A stretch of 64,000 nucleotides of DNA from Kaistia defluvii (GTDB lineage: Bacteria > Pseudomonadota > Alphaproteobacteria > Rhizobiales > Kaistiaceae), in contig NZ_JBEPSM010000002.1 in NCBI RefSeq assembly GCF_040548815.1, positions 248,001 through 312,000 on the forward strand, in the 5' to 3' direction. Below the pieces are notes generated by a model, which saw nothing but the letters and a program-made list of their open reading frames with translations, had not been told where the DNA came from and made no database searches. Positions 1 through 7,880 of the stretch are shown one piece after another. Within the stretch, counting starts at the first letter, position 1. Each line of letters opens with the position of its first letter. A program made the position numbers and the translations under genes.

Positions 1-291
1 GATGGAGGAGGAAAAGCTTTCGTCGTCACTGGGGACGGAGCCGAATGGTTCGGCCGCTTGGGACTGGATGTTGCCCGGATCACGCCGGGCCGGCATGGCA
101 TAGCGCGACGATGCCTCGACTGGACCGAGCGCGAACACCATCTTGCCGGCCCGCTCGGAACGCAGTTTCTGGCGCTGGCTTGCACGCTTGGCTGGTTGCA
201 GCGCTCTCCGTCGACGCGGGCCATTGAGGTTACGCGACAAGGCTGGCAGGCGCTCAAGACCCATTTGGACCTGGAAAGGCAAGGCATCTGA
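1..291 (+). CDS. ArsR-like winged-helix regulator, C-terminal part (gene starts before the window)
   Basis: The frame is open from base 1, so this is the 3' part of a gene. The last 96 residues include CLDWTEREHHLAGPLG, a tail pattern I recognise from ArsR-type transcriptional regulators of alphaproteobacteria (a CLDW.ER..HLAG.LG segment followed by GWL and a charged end). The DNA-binding helix lies outside the window, so targets cannot be inferred. It marks the last host-like gene before the accessory region. Family assignment rests on this one pattern. Confidence 0.6.
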   Translation, partial: DGGGKAFVVTGDGAEWFGRLGLDVARITPGRHGIARRCLDWTEREHHLAGPLGTQFLALACTLGWLQRSPSTRAIEVTRQGWQALKTHLDLERQGI

Positions 292-595
292 CGGCAACCC
301 GACTTTAAGCGAGATGGATCCAATGATGACCGAGCTCTTGAAAGGCGGGCCATAGCTATTCCCGAGCCAGGCGAGGCTCCTGACTACGTTCCGCGTGGTG
401 GCCGCCGCCCATGGCCGCCAGCACCTAAATCCCAGCCAGCGGGCACCGCAGGCGATTTCAGGAAGTAAGGGGTTCCCCTCGCGTGCGTATAGGTGCGCGG
501 GGCGCGAAGATTGGCCTTCCGCCCTAAGACCGCAGCCGGTCCTTCGCGATGATGATCCCGGCTTTTGCTATGATAAGGGCGAAAAAGCCACCGAC
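292..595. other. Intergenic stretch without a supportable gene
   Basis: About 300 bases with only overlapping short frames of low plausibility on both strands. I see no RNA gene, no clear terminator and no repeat. Confidence 0.5.
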
Positions 596-781
596 TCAGC
601 CGACTACAGGGGAGGACAGAGCCACGGCCGTCCCCATTAAGGCCAAGCCCGTATTCCCTACCAAGACGGTCAACGTAATTGCACAGAGAATTGGAACGAC
701 AAGTAGGAGTTGAACGAATGGCGGGCGGGGCCGAAACCATGCCCACATACCGCCCGCTGCCGCGCCGAAATTCCTGATCAT
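596..781 (-). CDS. Small membrane protein (61 aa), hypothetical
   Basis: Starting at MIRNFG, the product has an amphipathic, aromatic N-terminus followed by a strongly hydrophobic stretch (VQLLLVVPILCAITLTVLVG) consistent with one membrane segment, then a small-residue tail. A GGGG run sits about six bases before this ATG, which is why I prefer it to the upstream start at 835. No family is recognised, and the gene could be spurious. Confidence 0.4.
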   Translation of the reverse strand: MIRNFGAAAGGMWAWFRPRPPFVQLLLVVPILCAITLTVLVGNTGLALMGTAVALSSPVVG

Positions 782-1137
782 GTCGCCCCACCGTCTATAG
801 ATCTTCCGGCATCGCCATATCGGCACTTGCGGCACGTGTGAAGGGTTTTCGAGCAGGCCGTCCTATATGCCCTCGAATAGCAGATATCTTTGAGCTGGTG
901 TTCATATGGGAGGGCTGGGGGCACGTTGAACGACAGGCGATGGCGCCCGCACGACGGAGTGGCTGACCGACCATTGGCCGCCTGACTTCCGGGGCACCGA
1001 GCCCCATGTGGACGCCATGTAAATGTGCCTTCTGGCGCTGGAGGGCGAGGCGTTAAACAGCGACGCGCGGGTCGTGTTCGTGAAGCTGTGCGCGAGGCCG
1101 GCATTCTGGCGCTGGACTAGGCTGGAATCTCAGCCCA
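782..1137. other. Intergenic stretch without a supportable gene
   Basis: Short frames on both strands overlap here and none has a convincing start signal or protein pattern. It ends where the 360-base duplicated segment begins at 1138. Confidence 0.45.
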
Positions 1138-1229
1138 CGAGCCTTCTTTGTATATGACGTTCAAGGCGCTGCTGGAAACGCAGCCTGCGAGCAGATCGCG
1201 GCGGCCGTCAATAGAGTGGCCGATTTCAT
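1138..1229 (-). pseudogene. 5' fragment of a lipoprotein gene, frameshifted
   Basis: The reading starts MKSATLLTAA like the intact lipoprotein at 2722-3192, but a single missing base (GCGAGCAGATC here against GCGAGCACGATC in the intact copy) shifts the frame inside the signal peptide. Homology ends at 1138, so the mature part of the protein is absent. This is a dead duplicate. Confidence 0.75.
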
Positions 1230-1496
1230 GATTTGCCCTCCCAAGCCGCGAGAGAATGACGTTGCGGTACGGAGTTGTCGAGGGACTGATTCAGAGCCTA
1301 GGTTCTGTCCGCTCCGACCGCTCAGGACGTTGATAATCTATGCTGCCGTGCCTTTCGCCAGCCAGAACATTCAGGTGGCTTTCGATGAGCGCCAGAAATG
1401 CAAGAACGCCGCACGCTAACGCCGCTACAATTATCGCTACGAGCAGACCGAATATCAGCCCACCTAGGCCGTTCGACCGATAGCCGATCGAAGCGG
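1138..1496. repeat. Left copy of a ~360-bp duplicated segment
   Basis: Base by base this stretch matches 3100-3459 with scattered substitutions and one missing base near 1195. It carries the first part of a lipoprotein gene and most of a small membrane protein gene, both on the minus strand. Similarity stops abruptly after GAAGCGG at the right edge and before CGAGCC at the left edge. The left copy is the decayed one, because its lipoprotein frame is broken. Confidence 0.85.
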
Positions 1497-1599
1497 CGCA
1501 CGAATGCCGACCTAAAGAGCCAAGCAGATACCATAAGGGTTGCAAACTCCGTGAAGGCCACATGCTGTCGGTATGTCTGCTATTTGCAGGGCCAGGCAT
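1291..1599 (-). CDS. Small membrane protein, left paralogue
   Basis: The C-terminal two thirds contain one hydrophobic segment (GLLVAIIVAALACGVLAFLA) followed by IESHLNVLAG and a charged tail. These residues are nearly identical to the product at 3254-3529. Upstream of ASIGY the two copies are unrelated, so the true start is unclear, and the ATG used in the right copy (LMLGLL) is ATA here. It may be a non-functional duplicate. Function unknown. Confidence 0.35.
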   Translation of the reverse strand: MPGPANSRHTDSMWPSRSLQPLWYLLGSLGRHSCAASIGYRSNGLGGLIFGLLVAIIVAALACGVLAFLALIESHLNVLAGERHGSIDYQRPERSERTEPRL

Positions 1600-1960
1600 C
1601 TTGGAAGGCTAGAACAGCCACCGCATAGAACGGGATGTCCAACGCTTTGGGATTCTCGTTCCTATACCTGACCACCGCCTGCCGACCCTGCTCAAATGTA
1701 GCACCCGCTGGCGGTCAGAATCTCACCGGCTCCTTGAGCATTCTGCTCAAGGTTAAGAGGGTCTCAATGGTGCCAGCGCACCGCCCCAACTGGGCTATTT
1801 GGAGTGGGTCTGTCGGCCGCGGCCGCACATTTTCAGGGCCCTCATTACAGGCCTGTAAAACCTCCTTGGCCGGGGTTTCGTTCTGTGCGTATGCCCAAAA
1901 AGGCTCCGAGAAGATCGCCGGTATCGAGACCGCCGACAACAACCAGATTCGCCAAGCCAT
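1580..1960 (-). pseudogene. Rap1a/Tai-family secreted protein with an in-frame TGA
   Basis: The product begins with a signal peptide (MAWRIWLLSAVSIPAIFSEP then WAYAQ), then EVLQACNEG and LGRCAGTIETLL. After VRF the frame meets TGA at 1715-1717, but reading straight through gives PPAGATFEQGRQAVVRY, FYAVAVLAFQDAWPCK and a TAG at 1580. That layout, two early cysteines, a C.P.G...GQ segment and a terminal aromatic-P-C, is the Rap1a/Tai pattern, in which the residue at the TGA is normally Cys. One base change (TGC to TGA) explains it. The family includes T6SS immunity proteins and many of unknown role. Intact length would be about 126 aa. Confidence 0.7.
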
Positions 1961-2721
1961 TCTCGAGCCCCTCGTTGCAGCCGCGCCAGGATATCCAGCC
2001 TCTTGTATATAGGCCTCGGCAAGTATCGTCGTTTTATCAGCCTCGTCGAGACTTTGGACGAGAGCTAAACCTAGACCCGCCGGCTACAAACCTCACCAAC
2101 AGGCGGCTGCCCGGCTAGGCGGCAGATTGTTGACATTTGTTGACATCGGCCAGCCACTATCGGGCGTTGGCATCTCCCCCTAAGCCATTGGCGTGGTGAG
2201 CGGGTTAGGAGCTAACTGGTCTGCATCTCGGCGGCCAGGCCTCGCGTTGTGACCTTACCAAAACCTTCGCGCGATGTGACTGGCAAAAAGTCTTCGCCGA
2301 CCTTGCAACGTCGGGATCCTCGGCCGTGATGTCAGGTCTTGTCAGGTCCGCGGCTGCGGCGACCATAACATTTGATAACAGGCCGAAGGGGGCGGCTGGC
2401 TGCTGCGATGTCTACATTTGATAGCAAACGGGCGCGAGGGCGCCGTAAACCTCAACATTTCTTAACAAGCGTGCTTCAGGTTTCTTCAGGTCGGGGCCGA
2501 GGCCAGCATGGGCAGACTTGATTTCCCTTGATGAAATTCAAGCGCGCGCCGTCCCGCCGCGATCCAGTAAATTGCGCTATTTTGGAGCGTGGGAAAACTC
2601 CGCGACCCGGCTGGGAAGCCTCCCATATCCGCCCCCAGAAACGCGCACAGCGTGGGTGAGGGCGTCCCTAACGGGATGGCGGGCCTCCGCCTGCGCAACA
2701 GCTCTATCCTACTGGCGGTGT
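1961..2721. other. Long intergenic region holding periodic direct repeats
   Basis: About 760 bases with no supportable gene. The middle part (2127-2491) contains paired short direct repeats described separately. Short frames at 2486-2698 (minus) and 2518-2766 (plus) lack start signals and family patterns. Confidence 0.55.
2127..2491. repeat. Cluster of direct-repeat pairs with exact 10-bp spacing
   Basis: Five pairs repeat at exactly ten bases: TTGTTGACAT at 2127 and 2137; TGTCAGGTC at 2330 and 2340; ATAACA at 2365 and 2375; TCAACA/TTAACA at 2452 and 2462; CTTCAGGT at 2474 and 2484. A sixth, weaker element (ACATTTGATAGCA near 2414) resembles the third. TGACA and TGTCA are reverse complements, so related half-sites occur in both orientations. 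One-turn spacing suggests protein-binding sites on one face of the helix, for example recombinase arm sites, excisionase sites or operators. That role is inference. Confidence 0.65.
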
Positions 2722-3192
2722 CTATCGGTGGAGTGGATAATCCGCCGGCCAGCAGGCAATTTGTGATCTGGGCGGCTGCCGGTCGACGAACTTCCGAACG
2801 GCTTTCTTATCTTTCGCCATCACGCACTGCGGCACTTCAATGAACCCAAACCCCTTGGCTGTCAGGCATCGGGTCATGAAGCGTTCGCGCATCTTTTGAT
2901 TCTTGTCGTACGGCGGCACCTTGCCGGGGACACTGACTGTTCCAACGCGTCTGCACTTTGTTGTGGTGCCAGTCGTCCTGCACTGCTCTGCTCCGGGTTT
3001 TGAATATTCGGGGGAATACTCAGTGGTGAGCGCTTGGGGGATTTTCCGAAGGCCTTCGATGCGACAAGCGTCTACAGCGCTCACTCGCTGAGACCTGGAC
3101 GAGCCTTCTTTGTAGATGACGTTCAAGGCGTTGCTGGAAACGCAGCCCGCGAGCACGATCCCGGCGGCCGTCAATAGAGTGGCTGATTTCAT
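2722..3192 (-). CDS. Putative lipoprotein (156 aa), hypothetical
   Basis: From MKSATLLTAAGIVLAGC the product has a short lipoprotein signal with an LAGC lipobox, so the mature protein should be acylated at Cys and sit in the outer or inner membrane. The mature part has several cysteines (CRIEG, QCRTTG, TKCRRV, TRCLTAKG, QCVM), which suggests disulfides. I chose the ATG at 3192 because it gives a proper signal peptide. A broken copy of its first codons lies at 1138-1229. Family not recognised. Confidence 0.7.
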   Translation of the reverse strand: MKSATLLTAAGIVLAGCVSSNALNVIYKEGSSRSQRVSAVDACRIEGLRKIPQALTTEYSPEYSKPGAEQCRTTGTTTKCRRVGTVSVPGKVPPYDKNQKMRERFMTRCLTAKGFGFIEVPQCVMAKDKKAVRKFVDRQPPRSQIACWPADYPLHR

Positions 3193-3459
3193 GATTTGCC
3201 CTCCCAAGCCGCGAGAGAATGACGTCGCGGTATGGAGTTGTCGAGGGACTGATTCAGAGCCTAGGTCCTGTCCGCTCCGGCCGCTTAGGACGTTGATAAT
3301 CTATGCTGCCGGGCCTTCCGCCAGCCAGAACATTCAGGTGGCTTTCGATGAGCGCCAGAAATGTAAGAACGCCACACGCCAACGCCGCTACAATTATCCC
3401 TGCGAGCAGACCGAGCATCAGCTCACATGGGCGGTTCGACCAATAGCCGATCGAAGCGG
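3100..3459. repeat. Right copy of the ~360-bp duplicated segment
   Basis: This is the intact counterpart of 1138-1496. It spans the 5' end of the lipoprotein gene and the shared part of the small membrane protein. The copies are 1962 bases apart in the same orientation, so recombination between them would delete the Rap1a-like pseudogene and the repeat cluster. Confidence 0.85.
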
Positions 3460-3529
3460 AGCGAATATGATGATTGCGTTGAGCCCGTTCAAAACGGACA
3501 GGGTGTCTGCCAGAAAACGGTTTATCCAA
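3254..3529 (-). CDS. Small membrane protein, right paralogue
   Basis: One hydrophobic segment (LGLLAGIIVAALACGVLTFL) is followed by ALIESHLNVLAGGRPGS and a basic, proline-rich tail. The likely start is the ATG at about 3418 (MLGLLAG), which gives a 54-aa single-pass protein; the longer frame begins at 3529. It lies upstream of the lipoprotein gene on the same strand, so the two may be cotranscribed. No family recognised. Confidence 0.45.
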   Translation of the reverse strand: MDKPFSGRHPVRFERAQRNHHIRSASIGYWSNRPCELMLGLLAGIIVAALACGVLTFLALIESHLNVLAGGRPGSIDYQRPKRPERTGPRL

Positions 3530-3585
3530 GTTCTCCCTAAGCTTAGGAAGAGCGTGTTCCAGCGTTTGACCGCTGTTGGGAATCC

Positions 3586-3906
3586 ATGCGCATCATCATC
3601 CCCGCCGTTCTACTCGTAAACATAGCTGGCCTGTTAGCTTCACGCGGCGACGCGACTGCACTTCTGATATGGGCATTTTTTGGTCAAGTCGGTTTTGTGG
3701 TGACAGGCTTTGCCTCGGAGAAGAATGCGTGGCCCTTCGAGAAGCCTGACATTCGATGGCCATTTAGCGCAGTGGGGCTTGTATCGTTCGTCTCTCTCGG
3801 GCTCTCTTGGCAACAGGATATTTTGTCGATTTGGCCGTTCCTAGCTTATGGGGCCGTTTTCGTAGCGATTGGATTCCTGGCTGCCTGGCGAGGCTGGAAG
3901 CCGTAG
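3586..3906 (+). CDS. Four-helix membrane protein (106 aa), hypothetical
   Basis: The product is hydrophobic throughout, with about four membrane spans (residues roughly 2-19, 24-43, 59-76, 80-100) and short polar links such as SEKNAWPFEKPDIRW. The start MRIIIPAVLL directly enters the first span. Nothing in the sequence points to a catalytic role. It could be a small transporter-like or accessory membrane protein. Confidence 0.55.
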   Translation: MRIIIPAVLLVNIAGLLASRGDATALLIWAFFGQVGFVVTGFASEKNAWPFEKPDIRWPFSAVGLVSFVSLGLSWQQDILSIWPFLAYGAVFVAIGFLAAWRGWKP

Positions 3907-3945
3907 CCATCTTTGCGGATCTCGCACCTGCTGCTCTAATTCGCC

Positions 3946-4182
3946 CTAGGTCCTTTTTAAGGTCGACCAAATTGGCCGCGCTACCCACCCGTCCTCCATC
4001 AACTCGCCGACATAGCGATATGCAAGGTCGGCCTCCACCGTGAAGTCATCAGTGTCTGGGTGGAGCAACACGCGGTGAACGCTCAACCTGTCCGCGTCGG
4101 AAAAAACATCTGAGACTGACCGCCCTCCGAATTCGAGAATGACCAGATCGCCATCGATCGTTCTCTCGTTAAACCCGGCCAT
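3946..4182 (-). CDS. Hypothetical protein (78 aa)
   Basis: The soluble acidic product starts MAGFNERTIDGDLVILEFGG and continues with VSDVFSDADRLSVHRVLL. The ATG at 4182 is preceded by AGGTGCTCAAGG, a plausible ribosome site; the frame extends upstream to 4353, but that part reads like noise. No domain recognised. It converges with the 3586 gene. Confidence 0.45.
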   Translation of the reverse strand: MAGFNERTIDGDLVILEFGGRSVSDVFSDADRLSVHRVLLHPDTDDFTVEADLAYRYVGELMEDGWVARPIWSTLKRT

Positions 4183-4322
4183 GACCTTGAGCACCTCTAT
4201 AGATCCCTCTGTGCTTCGTTCTGCGACGCCTTTTTGCGTGAAGTTCCGTCCTGAACAGCGTTGCCCACCGAATTGACCCGCTCCGGACTTTGCGCCACGA
4301 TTTCCTTGGCAGGGGGGCCGGC

Positions 4323-4526
4323 ATGGATCTATTCGATATATGGTATTGGGCAATAGTTGCTCTGTCGTTTTTGGCCTACGTGAGCCCTGGGCTAATTGCG
4401 TGTCACCGCCGTCATGTAAACGCCCGAACCGTCACCTTGTTGAACCTGGCACTTGGTTGGACCGGCCTTGGTTGGATCGCCGCTCTGGTATGGTCATTGG
4501 CCGGGAAAGTTCGGCGCTCAGTTTGA
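4323..4526 (+). CDS. Superinfection immunity-like membrane protein (67 aa)
   Basis: The segment YVSPGLIACHRRHVNARTV, then LLNLALGWTGLGWIAALVWS, matches the Imm_superinfect family pattern (P..IA..R.H.N, then LN..LGWT..GW..ALVWA). The family is named after T4 Imm, which blocks DNA entry by later phages. Most bacterial members are uncharacterised. It has two membrane spans. The ATG at 4323 has an AGGGGGG ribosome site and gives the usual size. It may guard the cell or resident phages, but that role is inference. Confidence 0.75.
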   Translation: MDLFDIWYWAIVALSFLAYVSPGLIACHRRHVNARTVTLLNLALGWTGLGWIAALVWSLAGKVRRSV

Positions 4527-4588
4527 TCACGCCGTGCATCTGGCGAACATAGCCCGTCGCTGTCTCGTGCTCCATGGAGGGAATATGA

Positions 4589-4912
4589 ATGACGGGGAAC
4601 TTGCTTCTGTGGTGTTGGTCGCAAGAATATGACACGTCTTCGAAGCGAAAGAAGAAGGCTGTGAAATTTGGCGATATCACCTCGCAGTTTGCCACCACTG
4701 GCGATCATCCGGCTATCGGGGATAGCGATATAGCCGGGTTCCGAAAAGCCATCGATCAGGAGTTAGTCGAGAACGAAGATATCCGTCCGTTCGTCTTCTA
4801 CGACCACGGAAAATGCGCGGTTCTGAATTACCCGAACATTGTCAGGCTCGAACTTCTACCAAAGGTCGCAGACATCGGGCGCCGTTTTGGTCTGAATGCA
4901 TCTGAGTTCTGA
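4589..4912 (+). CDS. Hypothetical protein (107 aa)
   Basis: From residue 20 the product is a plain soluble sequence (KAVKFGDITSQFATTG, then RPFVFYDHGKCAVLNYPN) with balanced composition. The first 19 residues are tryptophan- and cysteine-rich and look out of frame. A competing short frame starting five bases earlier after GGAGGGAAT suggests a possible frameshift near 4630. No family recognised. Confidence 0.45.
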   Translation: MTGNLLLWCWSQEYDTSSKRKKKAVKFGDITSQFATTGDHPAIGDSDIAGFRKAIDQELVENEDIRPFVFYDHGKCAVLNYPNIVRLELLPKVADIGRRFGLNASEF

Positions 4913-5168
4913 GGCGAATTGCGTTCGCGTTAGGATTTGCAGCTTCCGCGCCGCATTGAACGGCGACCGCCCAATCGGCAGTCGGCTTGCGGGCGCGCGG
5001 ATACGAGTTCAACTAGGCCAGCATCCAAACTGGAGCGAGAGGGTTCAGCATGACATCGCCGTCTGCCGTGCCTCCTGGCCCCGCGGCGCGCCTGGGAGCC
5101 GCGGGTGCGGCTGACGCAGACCGTGGCGGTGCCGTGCTTCTCGATGGTGGAGTCGAAGGGGCGCGCGA

Positions 5169-6062
5169 TCAGACGTGCACGCCAAGCTTGCGTGCGCGCT
5201 CTGCCAAGGCCACGTATCGCTCGCCGCTGCCTGAAGTGAAATGTCTGCACCACGCGGCAAGAAACTCCCGCTCCCGATCCTTCAACTTCCGCTTGCTGAG
5301 GATGACAGCAATGCGCCACGGATAGTAGGGCGCCGGCACTTCCCCTGTCTCGAAATATGACCGGCATGCCGTGTCCACGATATCGATCTGCGCCGACAGG
5401 TCGTTGTCGATAGACCGTAGGTGATTGCGAAAATCGACCTCCGGCAGGTTGAGAAATGCGGGCGCCCCGGACGCCTGCCCGTATGTTTCGCCATTCTCGA
5501 ACATTCGCGATGTCGTCAGTTCGCTTTGAGCCCTCCGCAACTTCTCCAGATGCTGAGAGGAGGGCTTCTTCGCCTCCTTCAAGAACGTGATGAGAGCGTC
5601 TAGGCGCGCTAATGCCGCGTCGTCTGCGGCGGTTGATTCCTCGGGGCTAAGTGCCTTTGACGGCTTGAGCGGATTGAAGGTCCGGTAGAGGTCTTTGGGC
5701 CCAACGATCTGGAACTCGATTTCCACGAAGCCATCAGTGCCCAGGTACGTCTTGAGAAGCCGGGAATGCACGTTCTCCGCTAGGCCGAGTGAAATCAGCT
5801 TTGCGGCATGCTCGGCGGGGACATAGCCCAACTGTCTGCGCTTGCGTCCGAACCAGCCCTTCCAAGACCCAATTACCTTTATGGCGTTTGCGTCGTGCCT
5901 GCTACTTGGCTCGCGCTCGAGTGAAAGCTCAGGGCCTTGTGCTCCACAGAACGCGGCGGCGTCTCTCTTACGTTGCTGCAGCCCCATTACCGGCAATCTG
6001 TCGAGATAGATACGGAATCCCTCTGGTATCGGATTCCCGCTCAAGCGGTACTTTGCGTCCAT
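5169..6062 (-). CDS. HIRAN-domain protein (297 aa)
   Basis: Residues about 35-95 contain LEREPSSRHDANAIKV and RRQLGYVPAEHAAKLI, the two signatures of the HIRAN domain, a module found alone or on SNF2 helicases and thought to bind DNA ends or stalled forks. The rest is alpha-helical and charged, with a KKPSSQHLEKLRRAQ linker, and carries no recognisable catalytic motif. I chose the ATG at 6062 because GGAGGGGCGA sits before it; an upstream ATG is at 6074. Stand-alone HIRAN proteins are frequent on mobile DNA. Confidence 0.75.
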   Translation of the reverse strand: MDAKYRLSGNPIPEGFRIYLDRLPVMGLQQRKRDAAAFCGAQGPELSLEREPSSRHDANAIKVIGSWKGWFGRKRRQLGYVPAEHAAKLISLGLAENVHSRLLKTYLGTDGFVEIEFQIVGPKDLYRTFNPLKPSKALSPEESTAADDAALARLDALITFLKEAKKPSSQHLEKLRRAQSELTTSRMFENGETYGQASGAPAFLNLPEVDFRNHLRSIDNDLSAQIDIVDTACRSYFETGEVPAPYYPWRIAVILSKRKLKDREREFLAAWCRHFTSGSGERYVALAERARKLGVHV

Positions 6063-6275
6063 TCGCCCCTCCATCCTCGGGCAGATGGACGCGCGGTTCT
6101 GCCCCTAGGTCAATCCCCGGCCAACAGGCCGATTTCAACGCAGGCGGATTGATGCGCCATGACCTTACCGGCATGGAACCAACATCGCTGCGGCAGCGAA
6201 CATGATAGACCGGAAGCCGGTGATGCCTTTGGGACATGATGTCTAGCTGGCCCAGGGACGGGGTAGGGTCGCGTC

Positions 6276-6644
6276 TCAATCGAAATTGGGTATCCCGCAG
6301 AAGACCCAGATGCCAAACTCTCGGACGTTGTCCTTCCGAGAGGGTTCATAGACCATCAGCATAATTCCCGGCTCGCCTTTGGTGCGGTTGGGAATTTCCA
6401 TGCTGAGCATTGTTCCCTTGCGTCCGTCCCTTACGGCTCGAACGTTATCTGGAATTCGCACCAGTGTGAAATCAGCAGAAGCACAGCTAGTGTCGAATTG
6501 CTCCCGCATGGCCGCTTCATTCACAAAGGCCTGATCCGATAGCGCTCTGAATTGGTCCCAGTCTTTCGCATGTGCCGCAGCGACAATGGCCGTGAGCCGA
6601 TCAGATTGAGCTTGGTCGGGCGGGCTCATACTAACGTTTCTCAT
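6276..6644 (-). CDS. Hypothetical partner of the XRE regulator (122 aa)
   Basis: The start codon overlaps the stop of the upstream XRE gene (ATGA), so the two are translationally coupled. The product starts [13 protein letters not shown]. It has a helical N-terminal half ([20 protein letters not shown]) and a beta-rich C-terminal half ([20 protein letters not shown]). No active-site motif is evident. A coupled XRE plus small partner could be a toxin-antitoxin pair or a repressor with a cofactor; nothing here decides between them. Confidence 0.6.
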   Translation of the reverse strand: MRNVSMSPPDQAQSDRLTAIVAAAHAKDWDQFRALSDQAFVNEAAMREQFDTSCASADFTLVRIPDNVRAVRDGRKGTMLSMEIPNRTKGEPGIMLMVYEPSRKDNVREFGIWVFCGIPNFD

Positions 6645-6946
6645 CCGGCGTTCTCGCTCGTCAGTTCGTCGGGGGGCTCGCCCTGGTCGGGTGCTGTCTG
6701 TCGGTCCCGCCAACGGACACCGGCACCACCGCCGTTCTCAGGGATGAATTCGACGCCGGCTGCTTCGAGTGCTTTGATAATTGCGACAAGATTGTTGGCG
6801 ACTGGCACCGTCCGCCCTGCCTCGAAATTCCTCACCGTGCTTAGGCCGACATTTGACGCGGTGGCCAACTCCGCTTGAGACAAATCAGCCAGGCCGCGGG
6901 CGGCCCGGCATTGCGCCGGTGTCAGTGTCACAGCTCTCTCCATCAT
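6641..6946 (-). CDS. XRE-family helix-turn-helix regulator (101 aa)
   Basis: The N-terminal part ([20 protein letters not shown] then [12 protein letters not shown]) is a standard XRE helix-turn-helix, followed by [20 protein letters not shown], the usual end of a common rhizobial regulator type. It probably autoregulates, since palindromic AT-rich repeats lie between its start and the IS element. Two adjacent ATG codons (6946 and 6943) could serve. It leads a two-gene unit with 6276-6644. Confidence 0.8.
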   Translation of the reverse strand: MMERAVTLTPAQCRAARGLADLSQAELATASNVGLSTVRNFEAGRTVPVANNLVAIIKALEAAGVEFIPENGGGAGVRWRDRQTAPDQGEPPDELTSENAG

Positions 6947-6949
6947 AAC

Positions 6950-7034
6950 TATTATCGTTATCCGTAACATAAAGCTGTTGACGCAACCAACATGGCCATT
7001 CACGTTAAGATTAACGAAAAGCGTTATCGATAGC
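6950..7034. promoter_or_regulatory. Palindromic operator-like repeats upstream of the XRE gene
   Basis: This AT-rich interval contains CGTTAAGATTAACG (arms CGTTAA/TTAACG around GA), AACG-N5-CGTT just after it, and GTTAT-CC-GTAAC nearer the gene. Repeated GTTA/TAAC half-sites in front of an XRE gene suggest its own operator. The IS element is inserted right at the far edge and may have cut off promoter sequences of whatever was divergent. Confidence 0.5.
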
Positions 7035-7038
7035 CTAG

Positions 7039-7880
7039 GGTCCGTACTCAATAAGGTGTGGCGACATTGGTGTGTTTCTGATTCAAGGCTTCTGGAAGGG
7101 AGCCTTGAATATGACGAAGCAGGTTCAGTGGCTTAGCGACGAGGAGTGGAGTTGGATGGAGCCCTTGCTGCCGCGCGGACGCAGGGGTGCTCATCGTTTT
7201 GACGACCGGCGCGTGATCTCGGGCATCGTCCATATGCTGAAGAGCGGAGCCCGATGGCGCGACTGTCCATCGGAGTTTGGACCGTACACGACGGACTGCA
7301 ACCGCTTCAATCGCTGGCGCCGACAGGGGCTCTGGTTGCGGATGTTCGAAGCGCTGACCGGGCACAGCGGCATCTTCGGCGGCGCGGCGATCGACGCCAC
7401 CCACATCACGGCACATCGCTCCGCAGCAGGCGCAAAAGGGGGGCCTTCGCCCAAGCCGTAGGCCGCTCGCGTGGACGACGGACCACCAAGGTTCACGGGT
7501 TGGTGGACGACCGTGGCCGGCCGCGCGTCCTCCTGCTCAGTGCCGGGAATATCAACGATATCAGCATGGCCGAAGCGCTGATCCAGGCGGCAGGGCCGAT
7601 CCGGCTTTTGTTGGCCGACAAAGGCTACGACGCGGACCACCTCAGGCGGCGCCTGGCCGCCCAAGGCACAGAGGCCGTGATCCCGTACACCGCCTCGCGA
7701 CGGGCACCCATCCCCTACGACACCATCGCCTACAAGGATCGAAACCGCGTCGAGCGCATGTGGTGCAGGCTCAAGGACTTCCGCCGCGTCGCCACCCGAT
7801 ACGACAAGCTGGCCAGGAACTACCTCTCCGGCGTGCTCCTGGCCGCAATCCGCGCCTACTGGCTCAATTGGGTCCGGACC
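7039..7880 (+). mobile_element. IS5-family insertion sequence, 842 bp, with CTAG flanks
   Basis: The ends are inverted repeats: GGTCCGTACTCAAT at the left and, read inwards, GGTCCGGACCCAAT at the right. CTAG lies directly outside both ends (7035-7038 and 7881-7884), fitting the YTAR target duplication of IS5 relatives. Length, two overlapping transposase frames and the DDE residues fit the IS427-like branch. Well-kept ends suggest a fairly recent insertion. Confidence 0.85.
7111..7461 (+). CDS. IS5-family transposase, OrfA
   Basis: OrfA starts [20 protein letters not shown] after a GGAAGGGAG ribosome site and carries the DUF4096-type N-terminal domain ([20 protein letters not shown]). It reaches the first catalytic Asp ([16 protein letters not shown]) before stopping. 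Just before its stop, AAAAGGGGGG at 7434-7443 can shift ribosomes by -1 into OrfB, the usual way this IS group makes the complete enzyme. Confidence 0.85.
   Translation: MTKQVQWLSDEEWSWMEPLLPRGRRGAHRFDDRRVISGIVHMLKSGARWRDCPSEFGPYTTDCNRFNRWRRQGLWLRMFEALTGHSGIFGGAAIDATHITAHRSAAGAKGGPSPKP

Noticed and set aside
1715..1717. Selenocysteine codon in the Rap1a-like gene
   Set aside because: No selenocysteine insertion element is evident and the family uses Cys here; a nonsense mutation is simpler.
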